NCBI GenBank assembly: GCA_022419385.1
Contig: JAJUBI010000006.1
Location: 2,914,001-2,978,000 of the forward strand
Direction: 5' to 3'
DNA length: 64,000 nt
Source: Paraconiothyrium sp. Pb-2020
Lineage: Eukaryota; Ascomycota; Dothideomycetes; Pleosporales; Didymosphaeriaceae
Part shown: piece after piece, positions 12,515-24,929 of the stretch
Layout of the letters: each line of letters begins with the position of its first letter
How positions within the stretch are numbered: the first letter of the stretch is position 1
Made by a program: the position numbers and the translations under genes
The notes under the pieces: model-generated
What the model saw: the letters and a program-made list of their open reading frames with translations, nothing else
The model's database searches: none
Told to the model about the DNA's origin: nothing

Positions 12515-15196
12515 TTACCACTTCCAGTTCTTAGGACCGAAGGTTTCTCCATCCGCAACAACGTTTCGGACCGCAGTGCCGGCGCCATCGACAGTCCTGC
12601 CGATGATGGTCGTTCCCCAGTAATCGGGCATAGTGCCACCAGGGAGCTGGACACAGAAGAACAGAACGATGGCGCAGAGGGCGAGACCGACGTCGAGGGC
12701 AGCCGAGGTGATGTAGTTGTACTGCATCCACCAACCGAGGTACCTTTGACGGATGTACTTGTTGAACACGTAACCAAAGAGGCACCAAGCGAGCTATAGC
12801 GTGGTTAGTTACCTTGGTCACTAGGTTACTGGGAACGGATTCTGCTACTTACGATGTTCATGGAAGAGTACGGAGGAACGTAGCCCATGCAGCCAAAGAT
12901 GAGAGGCATGCTCGCCTTGCGGATCCAAGACATCTTGGGGAACATGCGAGCTAGGCCGTATACAAGGAACGGAGCGGCAATGCCCACAAGCCAGAAGTAC
13001 TGCAAATTCTTGTAAACTGCGTCTCCTGAGAAGAGATGCTTGGGGCCGATGGCACCCCAGATGACACTGGCGTTGTAGAAAGTCTTAACGTAGGCGCAGG
13101 TGAAGAAGCCTGAAGCCTCGGAGGTGCAGACGTTCTTGATGGCGCCCATGGCCCATTGTACAGTGGCAAGCTGGCAGAGACAGGACCATACCGTCGCGAC
13201 CAATTGGGCGGCGAAGAGTGAGCGTTGGGGCACGTGCATGTAATGGCCGAGCTTCAAGTCCTGGCAGAAATACAGCGCCTGGGTCATGACGATGTAGCCA
13301 AAGGTCTTGAAGAGCATCATGGCGATCGGGTGACCGGGTTGTACGTATCCGATGATGAATTCGGTGAAGACGTTGAGGCCGAGCTGGATGTTGGTGAAAG
13401 CTTGAATAATACCGATGGGGATTGTCCACGTAGCTGCAATGACTAGGGATAGGATGACCGAGTACCAGGCCATGTTAGTCGGGTAGCAGAGAGCCGACAC
13501 GAAAGCGAACACAACCATGACGGCCAGGAGCGCTAGGTACCACCAGGTAGGGACCAGCTTGTACTTGCGCATGATCTTCATGTGAATGTCGTCGAGCTCG
13601 CCTCGGGATGCTTTCCAGCGGCGCCAGATCTCGGGACCGTGGAACAGATAGGTTTGGCTAATGAGGGCGGCGATGGACGCGAAGTTCATACCGTAGGAGA
13701 GCGCAAAGGACGTGGAAAGGAATAGCGGGGAGTAAGCTTCGTACGCGGCAGGATCCACGACGTGTTCGGGAGTGAGAATCCTCGAGGTGTTGTACACGGC
13801 ACCGGTGTTGTCAAGGATGCTGTTCTGCAGGATCGGAAGGTAGTCGGAATACCAGACACCCGAATAATGAAGAGCTGGAATCACAATCCAGACGAACATG
13901 ATGATACCAAACGCTGTATTGGCATGCGCTGCAAGTAACGGGTCAGCATTTGCCTCGTGTACGGTATGGAATCGCAAGCTTACCGTGCCAAGGGCTGATC
14001 AGGGGACTGTTGTAAAATCCGTTGATTTGGGCCCAATCGAGAGTGAACCCGGTGAATGGGAATCCAAGTGAGATGCCAGTGGTCTGTCCAAACAGCTGGT
14101 TCACGATGACATTGTCGGGCTTGATCCAGGTGACCCAGGCAAAGTAACTGAATGCGGGAATAATGTAATCCGGGAACCAGTGCCAAACAAAGGAACAGGC
14201 CATGACGATCATGAACATTCTGTAACGGGAGATAGACCAGCCGTTGGTCTTAGCCGGGTCACTCGGGCTGTGATCGTGCAGGGCATACATGAAACCGACA
14301 TTGACCAGAGCACCTGGCCAGATCATGGCTGCAGGTTCGACAAGAAACTTTCTGACGGAACCCGCCAGGCCAAAGCCTAGACATTGCGTGGACAAGGCAA
14401 ACAGGATGTTGAAGCCCCAGCCGAATTGGCTAGTGTCAAACTTATAGAATTTCCTGAGCGAAACCACGGTGTCGAGGAAGTAACCAGCACCACCTCCGAA
14501 GGCAGCGTTTGCCATGGCGACAATAATGACATGCTCTTTGGTGTTGAAAGGTCCGGGATTGAGGTTAGCCGTCCTTCCGAATATCTTGAATTCCTTGTTG
14601 GGGAGGAACCTTGCGGCAGCGATACCGAGGGGGTATGCGAGCAGAAGCACGACATAAGGGCCGATGAAGATAATTGGGTAACGCAGCAGAAAGAGGGCGT
14701 TGACTGCTGAGCAAATGGTGGTCATGAGGAGACCAAGGACCCATGCTCGGAGGGTGCCGGCCGGCACGTCTTCATCGTAGTTTCGAACGACAGCGCGGAC
14801 CTAGATGGTCAGCGAGATACAGGCAAAGATGTGTGATGTACTCACTTCAGGGTACGGCGAGTTCTCAATCACTTCTCCCACGAGCTGGGCCTCGCCTTTA
14901 TGATCGTGGGCAGCAGTGACGTCGTCGACTATATCAATAGTCTCCTCTGGCATATTCGGGTCCCACTTGTGGTCCTGGCGAAAGACGGCAAGGCGATGGT
15001 TTGCCTCAGTCTCGCTGATGTCGCGAACGACCTCGTCGATGACTCCACTTGCATCTCCATGACCGGCGACGATGTTGCTGGTGCCAGACCCCTGGCCATT
15101 ACCTTCAACTGGCGACAGCTCGGTTACGGTGACGGGCTGTTGATCGGTGTTTCTTCTCTTGAAGCCCAGCCTCTTGCCGAAAGCTTTGGAGGCCAT
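12515..15196 (-). CDS. Oligopeptide transporter, OPT family
   Basis: This is a proton-coupled importer of small peptides in the plasma membrane or an internal membrane. On the minus strand the exons are 15196-14846, 14800-13984, 13928-12853 and 12793-12515. They sum to 840 residues, typical of the family, and all three introns have GT..AG ends with in-frame joins. The first about 115 residues are hydrophilic and acidic. Many hydrophobic helices follow. The family motif N-P-G-P-F appears in L-N-P-G-P-F-N-T-K-E-H-V, and a variant of the second OPT motif in H-V-P-Q-R-S-L-F-A-A-Q. Tryptophan- and proline-rich loops (W-A-Q-I-N-G-F-Y-N-S-P) are also typical. The C terminus ends K-N-W-K-W, as seen in peptide transporters of this class. 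It is convergent with the E2/U-box gene, with only about 190 bp between the two stop codons. Confidence 0.95.
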
Positions 15197-18144
15197 GTCT
15201 GCGGTTGTGCGCAAGAGTGCTGCGCAAGTGTAAGGGAGAAGCAATCTGCGCGAAGAAGATCAACGGGCCCGGGGGCGCGGGAGACCCTGATTTTGTAGTC
15301 GGCCCAGTGCCAATCGCTCAAATGATACCGAGCAACGATAACGTTGCACGGACAGTGAAAGCTATGGGGGCTGCTAGTGTAACGGAGACGGGCTTCAATC
15401 GCTTAGCGAGAAGCCGTTGATGCATTGGGATGTTCACTATCGGACCTTCAGCATTCGTGCAGGGCCCGAGTAACAATACGTTCGATTCATGTGCCGCAGT
15501 GTATCCCTGTAGACACTCGCCCGCACTGTGTGCTTTCGTATCTATCAGCTTCGAGTAGCCGCGTCATGGCGACGACTGACTGCGCCGCGAGCTGCATGGT
15601 ATCGATCAATCGCAGAGCTGGCGTCATAGACGCGACGCCCATGTCTATCAGGAGAGTGTAGTGGTCGGGGTGGCGTTGCTTGTGATTAATTAAGCAACAT
15701 GGAGATATAACCTTTAGCCAGATTAGGAAGGCGTCAACGTTTGTACGATTTTCGAACGTGCTTTGCCGCATCCCTACCCCGCTTTCCACTAGCATGCGAT
15801 ACCACAAAGGTCCGCGGCCTGGCCAATTCGCAAACAAGTGCTCTGGCGCGCGAAGAACAGCCTTGCCCAGACCCCCCGAGGTTAGGTGCGTTGGCTAAGC
15901 TTCTCGGGCCGCGACCAATGAGGCTAGGGGAGGCTTGACGAGGCTTGGCTAAGCGCCGAGGCTATCATGCCGCCCAGGGTCTACGAAGCGTCCGCGTGCT
16001 TGATAGGATGAAATCTTTGCTTATCTCACGGAGCGTCTTCCTACTTCTTCTTAGAGACTGTGTGTGGCGTAGCTTGACGGTGAATGTCTTCGCAACGCTT
16101 GGTTCGCGACCGGGTTGGTGTTGCACATTAACCAACCCATCCTGGATATGCCTGCGCGCATGCATCTTGCTACCCTGCTCGCCCATCACGTCGGTCTTAT
16201 CTCGACGTGGGCCCGTTGAAAGGAGACACAGGCGTACCGCTACATACAGTGGTTGACCAAGCTCTCGGGATCAGGCTTCGAACTGTGCGCTCGACTTCAC
16301 CACAGATCCAAAACACCGCACAGCTCAAGAGGATAGTGATCCAGAGATGGTCATTAGACCATTGTGTGTCTAAGGACAATCTTGTCGCTGATTTCCCGAG
16401 GTTGGATACGTTGATCGCGAAGTAAGACGACCTGCCGTGAGGGCAGCCCATACCTTCCAGAATAATCGAACAGCTGCCGCATTCGTCCAAGGCCCGTTAT
16501 TCGTGGGTCCTCGCTACCGAACGCATTTACGCATGCATGTGCCGGATTTCCGCATGCCCCCCTTGGCGTACCATGTGCAAGAGATGCAACTTCACCGCCG
16601 CATGTATGCAGCTGTAGCCGTAGTTTGCCGACTTTCTACTGACCAGAAGCCGCTCCTGCTGCGAGAGCTACATACTGCTATATCGTTGGTATTCCTTATC
16701 TGGTCCATTGGTAGGCTAATGTGAACGGGCCAACATATGAAGGCACTCTAGCCACTATTGATGATTCGTACCGCAACTGAAATTCGGCCAGTGGTCGGAT
16801 CCAATTCTATCTATTCAGTAAATTCCACCAATCCAACGCAGGCAAGAGTGCGATTTGGAGCGCTTACTATAGACTCTACATCATAGGGTGAAGGGGATGT
16901 TGTGTGACACTATCTTTGCGGGCAGAGAGCACCCTGATGCTTACCTAGTTGGGCGATTGCGATGGCCAAGCATTGCGTGGGGGCTGGTACAAACAAGCTG
17001 GAAAAGACGTTCCCGACCGGAAATAATCAATCAGGGTATGAGTATGTCGAATATCCCAGCATCGCAATCTCCTTTGCTCAACCTCGCCACTGTACTATCA
17101 TGACTTTTCTACGATAGCAATGTCCGATTCCTGTCGATCTTCGATCTGGAGGAAGTCTAGTTTACGCAGGCCTTGATCAAAAAGCGGCCTCAGTGGCTTA
17201 TTGGTCTGCAAGGGTCCTCGTGCTAATGCGCCCAGCTACCTCCTTCATACGCCCATGCTGACGCTGATGCCCCGATAAGCGCTCTCTAGCAGTTCGATAC
17301 GGGTATCGAATATTTCCATGATCAACTAATCCCGGCACTGCTTTGCACATTTCGGAAGGCTTAGAATGCATCCCGTTCGTTATCGAAGTGCTCTTAATGT
17401 GACAGCTAAGGACAACTCCAGTAGGCACAGCACCTTACCACAAGTACACATCCTTCCAAACACTGCAAGATGAAAGGGGCATTCTGTCAATCTTAATAGA
17501 GCGCCAGGTTGAAGAAGGCTCGAGAGTGATTGCCGATGAGTAGAATGGATTAAGGCTACGGAAATAAGGCGCGAATAGCAGATGTTACAAGATATTTCGA
17601 ACCGGCTATAATCTAAGAAGGAGGGCGGCCTCGAACATCATCGGGACTACATATACTCTCTTACAGGGCCTAGGGCTCTACGAACACAAGAAGGTGAGGC
17701 ATATCACATAAAGAGAAGCTGGGGCACCGTATCGAGTCAAAAAGTCAATAATAGTACTAATTTATTCAATGAAAGCCCCATCCCCACATGTAACATCGGA
17801 AGTGACTGAACGAGATGAGCATCGCCGAGGGACGCACCTTGCTCTTCTTTGGGGATTTGTGTCAACTGTGTGGTGAAAGAAAGCCAGAAATCAAGTCGAA
17901 AGCCAAAGACGACGAAACGAGAAGACGCCTAGACCTCAAAATAGTCAAGGAAAGGCCATTTGAGCGCTCTCGGATTAAGGTTTGCCTGGTTGTGGACGAG
18001 TGACTGCATTCGGAACTTGCCAGGAGCCATTGAGATCATGCCTTTATTCTCAGGTTGAAGCAACGACAAATATCAAAGGTGGTTGCGACATTGCATTGAT
18101 TGGGTCCTACTAGCCAGCATAGACCAAGTCTGTGAGGAGGACTA
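15197..18144. other. Gene-poor region of about 2.9 kb
   Basis: I found no gene I can support. All frames are short and switch strand. A G/C-rich patch at 15880-15960 contains two copies of ttggctaagc and several gaggct units and could be a decayed repeat. The left end is the promoter of the OPT gene and the right end is the 3' flank of the NACHT gene. Confidence 0.45.
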
Positions 18145-21138
18145 TCAGCTTATTTGAGACGCTGGTTGTCGTTCCCCTACCATATCCGAGCAAAGGTCCA
18201 GTCTGATTTCTCCCAAATAAGCCACAAACTCTTCAGGGGCGGCATAGCTTTGCAAAGCGTCCGTTACTTTCTGACTCGGCTGGACCCCATAAATGTGGCA
18301 TAGATATCGAGCAATAGCTCCTGCTGATAACGAGAATCGTATGTGCGGAACCTCCTTCGGACTAGGTGGCATCCGGTGTCCGGTCTTTCGGTTGAGCGCC
18401 CCCAGGAATAGAGTCTTATTTCCGTAACCAGTGAATGGCACACGCACAGTATCCAATCCTGTAGTTCCCCGCCTGATGTACCCCATGAAGGAGCAATTTG
18501 CGTCTAAGTCCGCACCGTGGCATATGAAAGCGTGAACAACCGCAAGGAATCTTGGTGTGTGGAAGGTGTAGCTGTCGAAGTCACCAAAGAAACCGATCAG
18601 AATGTCGGTCAGCCATCGCTGCCACGGACTAATGCTCTTCACCGCCTGGTTGGGATTTGATCCGTACTCTAATAGTAACGGCACCACATCAGCCGTTTCG
18701 ATTATGTCGTTCCAATGCAAACACGCTGTATAGAGCAAAGAGCTTCCTTGGTCATCTGTACCAACAAGTGTTGAGTCATATCGAAGTCTTGTCTCGATAT
18801 ATCCATTGCCAAAGCTAGTATACGCGAGGAAGGCAAGTATATTTGTTTCCGAGATTGGAGGACATTCCTCGAGATCATAGAGCTGATCCGTCTCATGATA
18901 GACGATTCGATTTATGAGAGAATGGCCTCCTTCAAACGCTGGCTGTATCAAACAATGGTGAAGCCTGGCTCGTAGAGGATCGATGGCGTCGGCGTTAAGC
19001 TGATCCGCACAACGCATGAAGAATCCAATCATCATTTTCAGCCGGGTGTAGGCGCTAGAGAGATTGGATCCAATGTCTCCGTCGGTGAGAAGAAAAACGA
19101 ATTCAATCATAGCAACACAAGACCTGCAATAGAACATGTATGACTCGTCTTGGCTGAGCCTCGCTGTTTCCAACAGCCAGGGCCTGATCCCAGGCTTGTT
19201 CAGAAAACCGACAACGCTTCTATGACCACTTATGATAGTACTTTCGGTGAGAAAGCGAATAAACTGATTCCAGACATCAAGAACAGGTGAAGTGTTTGGG
19301 TCCGATCGGGATTTCGTGCACTCCAACAACCCTCTGCAACGTGCGTTGAGTCTCCTGTTGAACTTCTCTTGCATACTGATAAGTTGACCATAGTCAAGAT
19401 TACGAGTCAGGGAAGAAGCATGCTCTTCGTCGTCCAAGTAGTTGAAAAACAAGGTATGTCTTGCTCCCCAACCCGCATCGACGTAAGCCAAAAGCAGCAG
19501 CGTGGAGCTTCTCCGATATATCGGTGGTATGCTGTCCACAATGTGCTTGTAGAGATCATCCAGTTCGCGCGGTAATTGTTGTAAACGCTCTCTCAAGCCT
19601 GAAAATCCGTCTTCATTCGTGATCCCTTGTAGCAAAGAGCGGACAGCCAAATGAACCCACAAGAATACTCCTTGCGCGGCCTCAACTATCTCATTGACAA
19701 GATGAACGTACTCTTGATTATCCTTAGCGAGCTGCTGAAAAGCCATGTTAGTTTCCAGTTCCTCCCAGATGTACGTGCGGATGTCATTAGATGTCAGATC
19801 TTGCATGCGAATGTGAAGGCACTCATCTTGTCCATATTCTTGCATGAAGATTGGAAGAGGCCGACTTGAAATGCATAGCTTGATATCTTCTTTGTTGAGG
19901 ACTACGCCTAGAAGTTTTATTAGGTCGTATTGATCATGGAGGGAAGGCCCGTGCTCTTCTCTGTCGTCGAACTCATCCAATCCGTCAATCATGATGAAGA
20001 GTCGAACATTAAGATCACCTAGATTGTCCGTGATGCGATTGAAAGCATCTTCGAGTGCTTTTTGAGAGAAGGTGTAGTCGGTATGATCTTGAAGCCCGTC
20101 GAATTTCGGAAAAGTCGTCGGGATTAGGTCTGGACACTGCTGGAGTATGTGGTAGAGAAGTGATCGCACAAGACCGTTTAGTGACCGCTGCAGCCGGGTG
20201 CAGTATCTCCAAAAGAAGCATTCAGCAACGATCAATTGCTTGTCACCAACCCACTCGCCAATGTGCTTGGGAAGCCTCGTTCTCTGTATGATGTACTTCA
20301 TGAGCGTGCTTTTACCTGACCCCGGTTTGCCCGATATCCAGAAGACATTGGCCTTTCGATCCAGAGAGCTCAGCCATTTTTTGAAGTTCGACCGCTGAGG
20401 CAGGCCGAGAGCTGGCTGCAAATCTTCCAAAACCCACCCGAAAGTCTTAGCATGTGCCCCCTTCACTTCGTTCTCGCGACTTTCCATCTGAGGAAAATGT
20501 AGGGCTTGTAAGCACTGGCTTTGAATTTTCATTTGTTCTTGGTATTCGAACCACCTTCGGATCGCTTGCAGGATGTCTTTGCTGTGGCATTTTGAGTGTT
20601 TCATTGCTTTTGCTCGCCAGGGAGGAGAGCTCTTCCATCTTGTTGTACAGACTTGCTTCCATCTGTAAGTTGTGTTCCCAAACACCTCTTATGCCGGAGT
20701 GCATCGTCGGAATCTGAGTGGTAATGATGTAGTTGGCGATCTGAGTCCCCACCTGCTCAATTATGGCGGAGGACTGTTCCAGCTCTTCTCTCCTCCACTA
20801 GAATCTGACAGCCGCACCCAATGCCGTTGACCATTTGCTGGAATCTTTGACTCCCAAACTGTCAAGCCTCGAGATATAATCATCGGCACAAGTGTGCATG
20901 TTTCGCGCGATACACGGAAAGCATCATCGACAAGCGAGGTGGAAGGTGCTTTGATGATCGTGATCAAACTTTCGCGGATAAGCTTGGCCTTTACGCAATA
21001 TCTTTCAGCCTCCCGGGAAAGCCCGTTCCTGCATCTGCGTAGGTCCTTTGCGGTGAGCGCAATATCGCGAGCAATACCGATAAGTTGAATGACATTTGAT
21101 GCTAATCCTACCGCCGTTATGGGATCCATATCGCTCAT
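18145..21138 (-). pseudogene. NACHT (NLR/STAND-type) NTPase gene with disrupted 5' frame
   Basis: Proteins of this type are P-loop signalling NTPases used by fungi in non-self recognition and programmed cell death. The main frame, 20685-18145, holds the NACHT module: Walker A G-K-P-G-S-G-K-S-T at about 20331-20305, Walker B-like F-I-M-I-D-G-L-D-E-F, and S-S-R-P, all in canonical order. It is preceded by A-H-A-K-T-F-G-W, a common pre-NACHT motif. The tail has weak ankyrin-like pieces (L-L-L-E-Y-G-S-N-P-N, F-I-C-H-G-A-D-L-D-A-N). An upstream frame from ATG 21138 encodes M-D-P-I-T-A-V-G-L-A-S-N-V, a typical N terminus of fungal STAND proteins. A helical segment in a third frame lies at about 20800-20590. 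I could not join these three frames with acceptable introns; the only candidates are 23-34 nt. The gene therefore looks frameshifted, or a shorter protein starts at ATG 20604. NACHT assignment is secure; intactness is not. Confidence 0.62.
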
Positions 21139-21825
21139 CAGCAACGTCGACGGAAGTCTGGAGTTGCTGGCAACAATCAGGCAGCAGGTATATTGAATGC
21201 TCGCAGCCTCGACCTTCCAATTCAGCCAGTGACTTTCTCGCTAGCGATATCACCTGGGACTTTAACGATGTTTCATCTGCTCGTACTTGTAAGATGGGGA
21301 CATCGATCGGACCACTGCTAAGATGGGTTTGTGGCATATCAGACTTTATCGTCAGCGCGCTGGGTCCACAGGGCACCGCAAGAAGGGGGGTCAGGCGTGT
21401 CCAGCCTTTGCTGCACAACCTGGTGTATCGACACACAGACTATTGAGGCTTTTTGTTGCGAGTGTCAAGGCTGATGGATGATTTGAAGCCGTTGTGTCGG
21501 GTTCCTGTGTATCCTGCAGTCGGTGAAAGTGGGAAAGAGGTTATAAGTAGGTCTCGAATAGAGTTCGAGTGCTAAAGGGAGGGTTGACCTCGTGGCAGAG
21601 AAATTGCGCCAATCGGTCGCACCCTGTGTTACATTGTTGTATATGGGCCTACCCATCTCTCAAAAAATGATCCATCTACACGTGCGGATATATTGCAATC
21701 ATATCCCAGTAAACGCCTGCAATGCAACTCCGGCACGGTTCTCACGTGGTCAAACATGGAAAAAGTACCATTAGAACCTGCGACATTATTAGCCCAACCA
21801 AACTCAACTGCTCTGCATGAAAGAC
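21139..21825. other. Spacer between the NACHT and AP-2 mu genes
   Basis: A minus-strand frame (21436-21005) overlaps the NACHT 5' end but has no recognisable content. The rest is AT-rich spacer, likely the NACHT promoter and the AP-2 mu 3' flank. Confidence 0.4.
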
Positions 21826-23186
21826 CTACCGTATCTCATAATTACCCGCCCTGGTCATGTATCGCACCCACTTCACACTACTATAGTTGCTCTTCTCAAA
21901 CACTTTAAGATATCGCACTAGCAGTCCAGAGCTTGTGAACATTAGCAACGAGAAGCTCAGGTTCAGTGGCGGTCTTGACCAAGCCTTCTGATTTGTCATG
22001 CTTGTCAAGCTGGCTTCAGCGCTCAACACGAACTCGCTCTGGCCAGTGAATCGTGGAATCTTCCAAACGATGTTGTTGTGTTCAGGCTCGTATTTCGCTT
22101 TGCCTTGCGAAGTCCGCTCGGTAATGCGCGCTGTGTTGAGGGGTGTAGGTATCCGCACGACCACATTGGTCGCAAAGAGCTTCGAGCCGTAATTCGCGCG
22201 AATTGCGATGCTGTATTCTACCTTGGTCTTCCCAACCTCGTTGACAATGGCGTGCACCTTGAAAGGCAAATTGACGTTCTCGGTTGCTCGGTATCGCATG
22301 AGTTCGAACTCGCCGTCCGGAGGAATGAACGATATTATCCTGTCCGCATCAAACTTGCCGAGCTTTACGCATTGATGGAATTGGCAGTCCTCCAGTGACA
22401 CGCTTCCCGCTGCAGCTCTTGTTGCCTTCGCACCCGCTTTATTCCCAGACGGCCCTTGCAGATTGTCGTCGCCCAGTGTCAACCTGTCATTCAGTCCGAA
22501 CTTGCACTCTGGAGTGCCTGAGAGATATGCGCGCATTATGATTTGACCGTTGACGTCTGCCCGTAGCACTGTTCCCGTTGCCGACATAAGTAGGTTTACG
22601 TCTTCTATTACATCCACAAAAGCTTCGTTCTTGCGGTATTTGATATCGCTTCGCCGCCAGGATGTCGCGCCGGTCGCTTGCATTGTAATCTTGGACGAGT
22701 CCTCCTGTTAATTGATTAGCATCACCAAAGCAATCGCGTCCTCTCCGTGGAACTTACCATCGCGCGTTCCGACTTGACTCCTTCAGTCGTGATGTACATC
22801 TTCAGCGTGTCCGTCTCCGTATTCTGCGGGTACCCAAAATCCAATATCTCGTCCAAAAGCTCATATACTAAGACGAAGTTGTTCTTGACAGCTTCTTCAT
22901 CGAACTTGCCAAAGTACGCTTTGCCCAGCCCAATCAGTCGGTATATGAATTCAAAAACTAAGGCCGCGTTCGCATTGCTCTTTGTAACGGCAACCAAATA
23001 TATATTCTCGTGCTTGACATGGCTGAAAGTCGTAGAGCCTAGGGTGAGGATCGGAGATCGCACTTGAGCATTCGATATTACTTGGATGCGGAAGACATCG
23101 GCGAGGCGTGGTCGGCAGTCGTTGCGGAAGGCGCGAAAGATGAGGTTTTCGCCCTTTTGATTGAATATGAGTATTCCGGAAAGCAT
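21826..23186 (-). CDS. APM4: AP-2 complex subunit mu (clathrin adaptor medium chain)
   Basis: This is the cargo-binding medium subunit of the plasma-membrane clathrin adaptor, used in endocytosis. Exons on the minus strand are 23186-22758 and 22704-21826 (53-nt intron starting gtaagt), giving 435 residues, the same length as animal AP-2 mu. The N-terminal longin-like domain (residues 1 to about 140) has M-L-S-G-I-L-I-F-N-Q-K-G-E, V-R-S-P and N-A-A-L-V-F-E-F. The mu-homology domain starts with T-S-W-R-R and K-Y-R-K-N-E-A-F-V-D-V-I-E. It ends with V-K-W-V-R-Y-M-T-R-A-G-N-Y-E-I-R, the standard ending of the family. The linker between the domains is short. This is a core housekeeping gene, which makes the disturbed NACHT gene beside it stand out. 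Confidence 0.95.
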
Positions 23187-24929
23187 GGCGAAAGAGTCGG
23201 CTTAAAGGATTCAGGAAGGATGAGCTGTGACTTGCAATTGCGCTCGAGGGCTGGCTTCCTGGCAGCGTGGGGAAGGAGCGGAAGCTTGGGCCATTGCCAA
23301 GCCCGCTTTCCAGGGTTCTCAACCGCGGTACGGCCTGGTATCAACTACCAACTCCAGTCATAGTTCAGGGAACTAATCTTAATAAGTCGGAAGGCACCGA
23401 ATAGGTACTATCTTGTATAATAGAATAGCTTATGAAAAGTTTCTCAGTCTTATCCCATGCACCTTCTGCTTCAGTCCTCTCCCATGCATCATTCACTGGC
23501 TTACATGGGTGCCTCAGGTCCGCGAAGCGTTCCTGGAGTGTGTCAATTAGTGTGGTCTCGCAGGCTCATCACGAGCGATTCAAGTCACCTGGGCAGACCG
23601 GTTCATACACTCGAGGTTGCCCGAAATTACTTTGGGAAACCCTTAAGTGTATTCCCACACCGCTGTACGAGCCTGCCATGTTTTAGAAAGTGCCCACGAT
23701 AGGACGCTGGCGGACGTACATAGTCCCTTTTACTTTTGTGTTTTCCTCTCGATTTATCAATGAAGAGGGAAGTATCGTCACAGAGGCTTGAACAAACAAT
23801 TACGTGTCACTTTATATTACACTAAAAGGCTCATGATCTAGTGAATTTCAGCTGCGCATTGGAGACAGCGCAACAGTACTACGTGCGTTGGTTCAGGAAA
23901 TCCTGCGTATGGGTCTTGTAATAGACCCTTGATCGCATATTGGACAGCCATCAAGAACGCTTTAGGAAACCCAATCGAGTGATTTCGAAATGCGGAAAAC
24001 TGTCGATGTTCATGGTCATAAATGACTCACCTGACGAAGGTGGGCATCTTCGTAGATACTTCAAAAAAAAAATCAGACTATGAAAGCATTGACATATCCC
24101 GTCAACTGAACATTATTATTCGAGATGGCAGGGGTGGGCACGAGCACTCATTCATCCGCTGTGCAGTATACAATGCCGATGAATGAGCGCAATGCCCCAT
24201 CAACGCGGGTAGGTCTATCCGTCTGTGCGAGCCATCTAGGTTGCTCTACTGACTGCTTTTTGGGGGGGCACTGAAACTTTACAAGCCCGTAGATCGTCTC
24301 CACCAGACCGAGGCTGTACGTTTTGGTGATAACATCCCATTGGCGGAATCAGTCGTATTCTACAATAAAGTACAATACAGGTGTAGCTTGGAGTAATTTT
24401 GAGCATGTTTTGCAATTGCGTAATGTTGCCGTGTTAGCGGCGTGACGCCACCCATGTTCATGTAAATATGACGATGTTCGTCAGTAGCAGTGGCCGAAGA
24501 CAACCTTAGAATCAGAAAGGGTGCTACCAATCCCCCGGGTTTTGCTTTACTCGCTTTATTTCGCTGAAAGCAGGGAATTGTGCCATATTAAGTCGCAACG
24601 TAACCTCTGGATCAAAGTGCACGGTTCCCGAAACTATTCACATTCGAGTGAGCCCTGAAGAGAAGGCATATATACATATCTCTATACATTTTGATCCTCC
24701 ATGCAGCCGAGTAATGTCAAAAACGCCTAGTCAATGAGTGTAAAAGTGGGTATGATGATGCGACGATACTGTCAAATGAAAAAGGAATACAGATCAGGTA
24801 CCGAAGCACCTGCACCACAGTGCGCCTTGAAGATGGATCCCGCCTGGTCACCATGTTTGCGCGCCGTGCTCCAATTGAGGTCTCGGAGTAGCTTTGTAAG
24901 GGCGTCGTCGCAAACGCTAGAGATATATT
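23187..24929. other. Gene-poor spacer of about 1.7 kb
   Basis: There are no supported coding frames. It contains an A10 run near 24063 and is AT-rich toward 24700. It separates AP-2 mu from the secreted repeat protein and holds the AP-2 mu promoter. Confidence 0.5.

Noticed and set aside
15880..15960. GC-rich patch with repeated ttggctaagc and gaggct, considered as a transposon end
   Set aside because: Too short and imperfect; no terminal inverted repeats or transposase frame nearby.
20447..20752. Minus-strand frame considered as a separate small gene
   Set aside because: Its helical first half reads as part of the NACHT gene in another frame, and the second half overlaps the NACHT coding sequence out of frame.
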